Made by a program: the position numbers and the translations under genes. DNA of 64,000 bases from assembly GCA_949317995.1 (NCBI GenBank), contig OX439040.1, positions 59,616,089 through 59,680,088 of the forward strand, read 5' to 3'. Origin of the DNA: Acholoe squamosa (Eukaryota; Annelida; Polychaeta; Phyllodocida; Polynoidae). The notes under the pieces are model-generated. The model did no database searches. It saw only the letters and a list, made by a program, of their open reading frames with translations, and was not told where the DNA came from. Below are positions 54,332-64,000 of this stretch, one piece after another. Each line of letters begins with the position of its first letter. The stretch's first letter is position 1.

Positions 54332-55101
54332 GGTCACTAACATCCATCTGATAACTTTTGAAGATCAAAATTGACCATATATGGCCTGGATCCCTGTGAT
54401 TCCTGAAACCAAGATGGCTGACACACAAGGAAAACAAAAGAATTAGGTAGTTTAGGTGTCCCAATGGTCACTAACATCCATCTGATAACTTTTGAAGATC
54501 AAAATTGACCATATATGGCCTGGATCCCTGTGATTCCTGAAACCAAGATGGCCGACACACAAGGAAAACAAAAGAATTAGGTAGTTGAGGTGTCCCAATG
54601 GTCACTAACATCCATCTGATAACTTTTGAAGATCAAAATTGACCACATATGACCTGGATCCCTGTGTTTCCTAAAACCAAGATGGCCGACACACATGGAA
54701 AACAATAAAATTGGGTAGTTTAGGTGTCCAAATGGTCACTAACATCCATCAGATATCTTTTGAAGATCAAAATTGACCATATATGGCCTGGATCCCTGTG
54801 TTTTCTAAAACAAAGATGGCCGACACATATTGAAAAAAATAGAATTAGGTAGTTGAGGTATCCCAATGACTACTAACATCCACCTCATAACTTAAAAATT
54901 GACCATATATGTGTAGAGGCAGGGAGAAAGGGTGCTCCGTGCTAAAAGTCAACTTTAAAATTCAAATCATTAGCTTTACAGTGATACATAGCATGAGAAG
55001 ATACTCCTGTTAGTTTTGGAGGAATGGCTTGCTAGATATGGGTAGGTGTGACCATTTCAAGAATGTTAATAAGCTCTATGTCTAATTGGTCTTGAGATAT
55101 A

Positions 55102-55134
55102 TAGCTAATTAGCATAATTTATGCTAATTAGCTA
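55102..55134. repeat. 33-bp perfect palindrome
   Basis: Arms of 16 bp (TAGCTAATTAGCATAA and its reverse complement) around one T at 55118. Contains TAATTA homeodomain-type cores and ATGCTAAT octamer-like motifs in both orientations. Confidence 0.9.
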
Positions 55135-55455
55135 AATTCGTATAAATTTTTATTCTTTTGCCCATAACTTTTGATCTAGAAATGGTATTTTCATTCTGTT
55201 TTCGCCATAGTAAACCTTGTTGTATGTTCCTTCAAATGGAATCATTGATTTTCCTATTTAGAATAAAAATCATGTTTCCATGGCAACAGAAATCAACAAA
55301 AATGCCTATTTTGGCCCAAAAACATTCTTTTTACATGCCATATTTGGAACCTTTCCACCCAAAATAGAACGTTTTATCAAAAACCATTGAATTCTCCATA
55401 AAAAAGTAGCCTATAACAGTTTTAGTCATATTTTTCCTATTCTAGTCCATAGTGG

Positions 55456-55469
55456 TGCCCCCTGGTGGC
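55456..55469 (-). promoter_or_regulatory. CTCF-like motif in the satellite interruption
   Basis: TGCCCCCTGGTGGC; on the minus strand GCCACCAGGGGGCA, matching the core of the bilaterian CTCF consensus (CCACCAGGGGGCGC) at all but one base. Binding is inferred. Confidence 0.5.
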
Positions 55470-58400
55470 TAAATCTGGTACTAAATCCCGCAGTAACTGT
55501 CCTTTCTGCTTGCTGGCTCACATATGACCTGGATCCCTGTGTTTCCTAAAACAAAGATGGCCGACACACATGGAAAACAATAAAATAGGCTAGTTGAGGT
55601 CTCCCAATGGTCACTAACATCCATCTGATAATTTTTGAAGATCAAAGTTGACCATATATGGCCTGGATCCCTGTGTTTTCTAAAACAAAGATGGCCGACA
55701 CATATCGAAAAAAAAATAGAATTAGGTAGTTGAGGTCTTTCAATGGTCACTAACATCCATCTCATAACTTTTGAAGATCAAAATTGACCATATATGGCCT
55801 GGATCCCTGTGTTTCCAAAAACAAAGATGGCCGACACACATGGAAAACAACAAAATTGGGTAGTTGAGGTCCCCCAATGGTCACTAACATCCATCTGATA
55901 ACTTTTGAAGATCGAAGTTGACCATATATGGCCTGGATCCCTGTGTTGTCTAAAACAAAGATGGCTGACATATATGGAGAACAATAAAATTAGCTAGTTG
56001 AGGTGTCCCAATGGTAACTAACATCCATCTGATAACTTTTGAAGATTAAAATTGACAATATATGACCTGGATCCCTGTGTTTCCTAAAACAAAGATGGCC
56101 GACACACATGGAAAACAATAGAATTAGGTAGTTGAGGTCTTTCAATGGTCACTAATATCCATCTGATAACATTTGAAGATCAAAATTGACCACAAATGAC
56201 CTGGATCCCTGTGTTTCCTAAAACCAAGATGGCCGACACACATGGCAAACAATAAAATTGGGTAGTTGAGGTGTCCCAATGGTCACTAACATCCATCTGA
56301 TAACTTTTTAAGATCAAAATTGACCATATATGGCCTGGATCCCTGTGTTTCCGAAAACCAAGATGGCCGACACACATGGAAAACAATAAAATTAGGTACT
56401 TGAGGTGTCCCAATGGTCACTAACATCCATCTGATAACTTTTGAAGATCGAAGTTGACCATATATGGCCTGGATCCCTGTGTTTCCTAAAACAAAGATGG
56501 CCGACACACATGGAAAACAATAAAATAGGCTAGTTGAGGTCTCCCAATGGTCACTAACATCCATCTGATAATTTTTGAAGATCAAAGTTGACCATATATG
56601 GCCTGGATCCCTGTGTTTTCTAAAACAAAGATGGCCGACACATATTGAAAAAAATAGAATTAGGTAGTTGAGGTCTTTCAATGGTCACTAACATCCATCT
56701 GATAACTTTTGAAGATCGAAGTTGAACATATATGGCCTGGATCCCTGTGTTTCCTGAAACAAAGATGGCCGACATATATGGAGAACAATAAAATTAGCTA
56801 GTTGAGGTGTCTCAATGGTCACTAACATCCATCTGATAACTTTTGAAAATTAAAATTGACAATATATGAGTTGGATCCCTGTGTTTCCTAAAACAAAGAT
56901 GGCTGACACACATGGAAAACAAAAAAATAAGCTAGTTGAGGTCTCCCAATAGTCACTAACACCCATCTGATAATTTTTGAAGATCAAAATTGACCATGTA
57001 TGGCCTGGATCCCTGTGTATCCTAAAACAAAGATGGCCGACACATATGGAAAACAATAGAATTAGGTAGTTGAGGTCTTTCAATGGTCACTAATATCCAT
57101 CTGATAACATTTGAAGATCAAAATTGACCACAAATGACCTGGATCCCTGTGTTTCCTAAAACCAAGATGGCCGACACACATGGCAAACAATAAAATTGGG
57201 TAGTTGAGGTGTCCCAATGGTCACTAACATCCATCTGATAACTTTTTAAGATCAAAATTGACCATATATGGCCTGGATCCCTGTGTTTCCGAAAACCAAG
57301 ATGGCCGACACACATGGAAAACAATAAAATTAGGTACTTGAGGTGTCCCAATGGTCACTAACATCCATCTGATAACTTTTGAAGATCGAAGTTGACCATA
57401 TATGGCCTGGATCCCTGTGTTGTCTAAAACAAAGATGGCCGACACACATGGAAAACAATAAAATAGGCTAGTTGAGGTCTCCCAATGGTCACTAACATCC
57501 ATCTGATAATTTTTGAAGATCAAAGTTGACCATATATGGCCAGGATCGTGTATCCTAAAACAAAGATGGCCGACACATATGGAAAACAATAGAATTAGGT
57601 AGTTGAGGTCTTTCAATGGTCACTAATATCCATCTGATAACATTTGAAGATCAAAGTTGACCACAAATGACCTGGAACCCTGTGTTTCCTAAAACCAAGA
57701 TGGCCGACACACATGGCAAACAATAAAATTGGGTAGTTGAGGTGTCCCAATGGTCACTAACATCCATCTGATAACTTTTTAAGATCAAAATTGACCATAT
57801 ATGGCCTGGATCCCTGTGTTTCCGAAAACCAAGATGGCCGACACACATGGAAAACAATAAAATTAGGTACTTGAGGTGTCCCAATGGTCACTAACATCCA
57901 TCTGATAACTTTTGAAGATCGAAGTTGACCATATATGGCCTGGATCCCTGTGTTTCCTAAAACAAAGATGGCCGACACACATGGAAAACAATAAAATAGG
58001 CTAGTTGAGGTCTCCCAATGGTCACTAACATCCATCTGATAATTTTTGAAGATCAAAGTTGACCATATATGGCCTGGATCCCTGTGTTTTCTAAAACAAA
58101 GATGGCCGACACATATTGAAAAAAATAGAATTAGGTAGTTGAGGTCTTTCAATGGTCACTAACATCCATCTGATAACTTTTGAAGATCGAAGTTGAACAT
58201 ATATGGCCTGGATCCCTGTGTTTCCTGAAACAAAGATGGCCGACATATATGGAGAACAATAAAATTAGCTAGTTGAGGTGTCTCAATGGTCACTAACATC
58301 CATCTGATAACTTTTGAAAATTAAAATTGACAATATATGAGTTGGATCCCTGTGTTTCCTAAAACAAAGATGGCTGACACACATGGAAAACAAAAAAATA

Positions 58401-61400
58401 AGCTAGTTGAGGTCTCCCAATAGTCACTAACACCCATCTGATAATTTTTGAAGATCAAAATTGACCATGTATGGCCTGGATCCCTGTGTATCCTAAAACA
58501 AAGATGGCCGACACATATGGAAAACAATAGAATTAGGTAGTTGAGGTCTTTCAATGGTCACTAATATCCATCTGATAACATTTGAAGATCAAAATTGACC
58601 ACAAATGACCTGGATCCCTGTGTTTCCTAAAACCAAGATGGCCGACACACATGGCAAACAATAAAATTGGGTAGTTGAGGTGTCCCAATGGTCACTAACA
58701 TCCATCTGATAACTTTTTAAGATCAAAATTGACCATATATGGCCTGGATCCCTGTGTTTCCGAAAACCAAGATGGCCGACACACATGGAAAACAATAAAA
58801 TTAGGTACTTGAGGTGTCCCAATGGTCACTAACATCCATCTGATAACTTTTGAAGATCGAAGTTGACCATATATGGCCTGGATCCCTGTGTTGTCTAAAA
58901 CAAAGATGGCCGACACACATGGAAAACAATAAAATAGGCTAGTTGAGGTCTCCCAATGGTCACTAACATCCATCTGATAATTTTTGAAGATCAAAGTTGA
59001 CCATATATGGCCAGGATCGTGTATCCTAAAACAAAGATGGCCGACACATATGGAAAACAATAGAATTAGGTAGTTGAGGTCTTTCAATGGTCACTAATAT
59101 CCATCTGATAACATTTGAAGATCAAAGTTGACCACAAATGACCTGGAACCCTGTGTTTCCTAAAACCAAGATGGCCGACACACATGGCAAACAATAAAAT
59201 TGGGTAGTTGAGGTGTCCCAATGGTCACTAACATCCATCTGATAACTTTTTAAGATCAAAATTGACCATATATGGCCTGGATCCCTGTGTTTCCGAAAAC
59301 CAAGATGGCCGACACACATGGAAAACAATAAAATTAGGTACTTGAGGTGTCCCAATGGTCACTAACATCCATCTGATAACATTTGAAGATTAAAATTGAC
59401 AATATATGACCTGGATCCCTGTGTTTCCTAAAACAAAGATGGCCGACACACATGGAAAACAATAAAATAGGCTAGTTGAGGTCTCCCAATGGTCACTAAC
59501 ATCCATCTGATAATTTTTGAAGATCAAAGTTGACCATATATGGCCTGGATCCCTGTGTTTTCTAAAACAAAGATGGCCGACACATATTGAAAAAAAATAG
59601 AATTAGGTAGTTGAGGTCTTTCAATGGTCACTAACATCCATCTCATAACTTTTGAAGATCAAAATTGACCATATATGGCCTGGATCCCTGTGTTTCCAAA
59701 AACAAAGATGGCCGACACACATGGAAAACAACAAAATTGGGTAGTTGAGGTCCCCCAATGGTCACTAACATCCATCTGATAACTTTTGAAGATCGAAGTT
59801 GACCATATATGGCCTGGATCCCTGTGTTGTCTAAAACAAAGATGGCCGACATATATGGAGAACAATAAAATTAGCTAGTTGAGGTGTCCCAATGGTCACT
59901 AACATCCATCTGATAACTTTTGAAGATTAAAATTGACAATATATGACCTGGATCCCTGTGTTTCCTAAAACAAAGATGGCCGACACACATGGAAAACAAT
60001 AGAATTAGGTAGTTGAGGTCTTTCAATGGTCACTAATATCCATCTGATAACATTTGAAGATCAAAATTGACCACAAATGACCTGGATCCCTGTGTTTCCT
60101 AAAACCAAGATGGCCGACACACATGGCAAACAATAAAATTGGGTAGTTGAGGTGTCCCAATGGTCACTAACATCCATCTGATAACTTTTTAAGATCAAAA
60201 TTGACCATATATGGCCTGGATCCCTGTGTTTCCGAAAACCAAGATGGCCGACACACATGGAAAACAATAAAATTAGGTACTTGAGGTGTCCCAATGGTCA
60301 CTAACATCCATCTGATAACTTTTGAAGATCGAAGTTGACCATATATGGCCTGGATCCCTGTGTTGTCTAAAACAAAGATGGCCGACATATATGGAGAACA
60401 ATAAAATTAGCTAGTTGAGGTGTCCCAATGGTCACTAACATCCATCTGATAACTTTTGAAGATTAAAATTGACAATATATGACCTGGATCCCTGTGTTTC
60501 CTAAAACAAAGATGGCCGACACACATGGAAAACAAAAAAAATAGGCTAGTTGAGGTCTTCCAATAGTCACTAACACCCATCTGATAATTTTTGAAGATCA
60601 AAATTGACCATGTATGGCCTGGATCCATGTGTATCCTAAAAAAAGATGGCCGACACATATGGAAAACAATAGAATTAGGTAGTTGAGGTCCCCCAATGGT
60701 CACTAACATCCATCTGATAACTTTTGAAGATCGAAGTTGACCATATATGGCCTGGATCCCTGTGTTGTCTAAAACAAAGATGGCTGACATATATGGAGAA
60801 CAATAAAATTAGCTAGTTGAGGTGTCCCAATGGTCACTAACATCCATCTGATAACTTTTGAAAATTAAAATTGACAATATATGAGTTGGATCCCTGTGTT
60901 TCCTAAAACAAAGATGGCTGACACACATGGAAAACAAAAAAATAAGCTAGTTGAGGTCTCCCAATAGTCACTAACACCCATCTGATAATTTTTGAAGATC
61001 AAAATTGACCATGTATGGCCTGGATCCCTGTGTATCCTAAAACAAAGATGGCCGACACATATGGAAAACAATAGAATTAGGTAGTTGAGGTCTTTCAATG
61101 GTCACTAATATCCATCTGATAACATTTGAAGATCAAAATTGACCACAAATGACCTGGATCCCTGTGTTTCCTAAAACCAAGATGGCCGACACACATGGCA
61201 AACAATAAAATTGGGTAGTTGAGGTGTCCCAATGGTCACTAACATCCATCTGATAACTTTTTAAGATCAAAATTGACCATATATGGCCTGGATCCCTGTG
61301 TTTCCGAAAACCAAGATGGCCGACACACATGGAAAACAATAAAATTAGGTACTTGAGGTGTCCCAATGGTCACTAACATCCATCTGATAACTTTTGAAGA

Positions 61401-64000
61401 TCGAAGTTGACCATATATGGCCTGGATCCCTGTGTTGTCTAAAACAAAGATGGCCGACACACATGGAAAACAATAAAATAGGCTAGTTGAGGTCTCCCAA
61501 TGGTCACTAACATCCATCTGATAATTTTTGAAGATCAAAGTTGACCATATATGGCCAGGATCGTGTATCCTAAAACAAAGATGGCCGACACATATGGAAA
61601 ACAATAGAATTAGGTAGTTGAGGTCTTTCAATGGTCACTAATATCCATCTGATAACATTTGAAGATCAAAGTTGACCACAAATGACCTGGAACCCTGTGT
61701 TTCCTAAAACCAAGATGGCCGACACACATGGCAAACAATAAAATTGGGTAGTTGAGGTGTCCCAATGGTCACTAACATCCATCTGATAACTTTTTAAGAT
61801 CAAAATTGACCATATATGGCCTGGATCCCTGTGTTTCCGAAAACCAAGATGGCCGACACACATGGAAAACAATAAAATTAGGTACTTGAGGTGTCCCAAT
61901 GGTCACTAACATCCATCTGATAACATTTGAAGATTAAAATTGACAATATATGACCTGGATCCCTGTGTTTCCTAAAACAAAGATGGCCGACACACATGGA
62001 AAACAATAAAATAGGCTAGTTGAGGTCTCCCAATGGTCACTAACATCCATCTGATAATTTTTGAAGATCAAAGTTGACCATATATGGCCTGGATCCCTGT
62101 GTTTTCTAAAACAAAGATGGCCGACACATATTGAAAAAAAATAGAATTAGGTAGTTGAGGTCTTTCAATGGTCACTAACATCCATCTCATAACTTTTGAA
62201 GATCAAAATTGACCATATATGGCCTGGATCCCTGTGTTTCCAAAAACAAAGATGGCCGACACACATGGAAAACAACAAAATTGGGTAGTTGAGGTCCCCC
62301 AATGGTCACTAACATCCATCTGATAACTTTTGAAGATCGAAGTTGACCATATATGGCCTGGATCCCTGTGTTGTCTAAAACAAAGATGGCCGACATATAT
62401 GGAGAACAATAAAATTAGCTAGTTGAGGTGTCCCAATGGTCACTAACATCCATCTGATAACTTTTGAAGATTAAAATTGACAATATATGACCTGGATCCC
62501 TGTGTTTCCTAAAACAAAGATGGCCGACACACATGGAAAACAATAGAATTAGGTAGTTGAGGTCTTTCAATGGTCACTAATATCCATCTGATAACATTTG
62601 AAGATCAAAATTGACCACAAATGACCTGGATCCCTGTGTTTCCTAAAACCAAGATGGCCGACACACATGGCAAACAATAAAATTGGGTAGTTGAGGTGTC
62701 CCAATGGTCACTAACATCCATCTGATAACTTTTTAAGATCAAAATTGACCATATATGGCCTGGATCCCTGTGTTTCCGAAAACCAAGATGGCCGACACAC
62801 ATGGAAAACAATAAAATTAGGTACTTGAGGTGTCCCAATGGTCACTAACATCCATCTGATAACTTTTGAAGATCGAAGTTGACCATATATGGCCTGGATC
62901 CCTGTGTTGTCTAAAACAAAGATGGCCGACATATATGGAGAACAATAAAATTAGCTAGTTGAGGTGTCCCAATGGTCACTAACATCCATCTGATAACTTT
63001 TGAAGATTAAAATTGACAATATATGACCTGGATCCCTGTGTTTCCTAAAACAAAGATGGCCGACACACATGGAAAACAAAAAAAATAGGCTAGTTGAGGT
63101 CTTCCAATAGTCACTAACACCCATCTGATAATTTTTGAAGATCAAAATTGACCATGTATGGCCTGGATCCATGTGTATCCTAAAAAAAGATGGCCGACAC
63201 ATATGGAAAACAATAGAATTAGGTAGTTGAGGTCCCCCAATGGTCACTAACATCCATCTGATAACTTTTGAAGATCGAAGTTGACCATATATGGCCTGGA
63301 TCCCTGTGTTGTCTAAAACAAAGATGGCTGACATATATGGAGAACAATAAAATTAGCTAGTTGAGGTGTCCCAATGGTCACTAACATCCATCTGATAACT
63401 TTTGAAGATTAAAATTGACAATGTATGACCTGGATCCCTGTGTTTCCTAAAACAAAGATGGCCGACACACATGGAAAACAAAAAAATAGGCTAGTTGAGG
63501 TCTCCCAATAGTCACTAACACCCATCTGATAATTTTTGAAGATCAAAATTGACCATGTATGGCCTGGATCCCTGTGTATCCTAAAACAAAGATGGCCAAC
63601 ACATATGGAAAACAATAGAATTAGGTAGTTGAGGTCTTTCAATGGTCACTAATATCCATCTGATAACTTTTGAAGATTAAAATTGACAATATATGAGCTG
63701 GATCCCTGTGTTTCCTAAAACAAAGATGGCCGACACACATGGAAAACAAAAAAAATAGGCTAGTTGAGGTCTCCCAATAGTCACTAACACCCATCTGATA
63801 ATTTTTGAAGATCAAAATTGACCATGTATGGCCTGGATCCCTGTGTATCCTAAAAAAAGATGGCCGACACATATGGAAAACAATAGAATTAGGTAGTTGA
63901 GGTCCCCCAATGGTCACTAACATCCATCTGATAACTTTTGAAGATCGAAGTTGACCATATATGGCCTGGATCCCTGTGTTTTCTAAAACAAAGATGGCCG

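Larger units (their letters stand above)
54911..55518. mobile_element. About 610-bp unique segment inserted in the satellite
   Basis: The unit is broken after GACCATATATG and resumes at CACATATGACCTGG, so a CATATATG/ACATATG-like duplication may flank it. The ends (TGTAGAGGCAGGGAGAAAGG at the left; at the right the reverse complement of TGTGAGCCAGCAAGCAGAAA) are imperfect inverted repeats. A transposon origin is plausible but not certain. No coding frame is supported. Confidence 0.5.
54325..64000. repeat. Satellite array, about 134-bp unit, with higher-order structure
   Basis: Units contain GGTCACTAACATCCATCTGA, ACTTTTGAAGATCAAAATTG, GGCCTGGATCCCTGTGTTTC, AAAACAAAGATGGCCGACAC and TTAGGTAGTTGAGGT. 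Successive GGTCACTAAC starts are 134 bp apart (for example 54332 and 54466). About 68 units lie in the window, and the array runs off the right edge. Units differ from one another, but whole blocks recur at 1471 bp (about 56150-59370) and 2544 bp (about 58150 to the edge). Minus-strand open frames of 68-131 codons appear at the same steps and are by-products. Confidence 0.95.

Noticed and set aside
55481..63923. Many minus-strand open frames of 68-131 codons with similar products (MCVGHLCFRKHRDPGH-like)
   Set aside because: They recur at satellite periods, lie in overlapping phases and follow from a 134-bp unit with few stops; no start, splice or family evidence.
1..64000. CRISPR arrays, operons or ribosome-binding sites
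   Set aside because: The window is eukaryotic; periodic repeats are satellites and minisatellites without unique spacers.

Overview
The window looks like metazoan nuclear DNA, most likely from a marine invertebrate; I cannot place the phylum. Evidence is one host gene with many introns and GT-AG junctions, AT-rich non-coding DNA, animal-type repeats (tyrosine-recombinase retrotransposon, Ty3-like LTR element, Penelope-like remnant, tRNA-derived SINEs, many small inverted-repeat elements) and a long satellite. There are no operons and nothing bacterial.

Layout. 1-7.2 kb: two related DIRS-order (Ngaro/PAT-like) retrotransposon copies head to tail; the first is cut off on its right, the second ends in split direct repeats. 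7.2-24 kb: gene-free DNA with a Penelope-like remnant, SINEs, minisatellites, an array of X-box-like motifs and nested inverted-repeat elements. Parts of 7.7-20.7 kb are a diverged, collinear duplicate of 36.6-42.9 kb. 24-31.7 kb: a Ty3/gypsy-like element with 5' LTR, primer-binding site, long gag, protease, RT, RNase H and integrase, broken by frameshifts, an internal deletion and a stop. 32.2-35.1 kb: two overlapping, GC-rich reading frames that I do not recognise, the second with two C2H2-like fingers; no 3' LTR was found. 35.1-42.9 kb: non-coding, with the second duplicate and several small transposons.

42.9-51.2 kb, minus strand: the C-terminal 593 codons of an inactive rhomboid (iRhom/RHBDF) gene in 11 exons whose phases all match. 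iRhoms are polytopic ER/Golgi pseudoproteases that act as trafficking cofactors of ADAM17. The N-terminus was not found and should lie at higher coordinates. Its introns carry two small transposons, one starting at intron position +8, plus an NRF1/ETS/YY1-type motif cluster. A cluster of CRE-like motifs lies just upstream of the first recognised exon.

54.3-64 kb: a satellite of about 134 bp per unit with two higher-order periods (1471 and 2544 bp), interrupted once by about 610 bp that holds a perfect palindrome and a CTCF-like motif. The array runs off the right edge.

All assignments come from reading motifs and comparing parts of the window with each other; no database search was possible.
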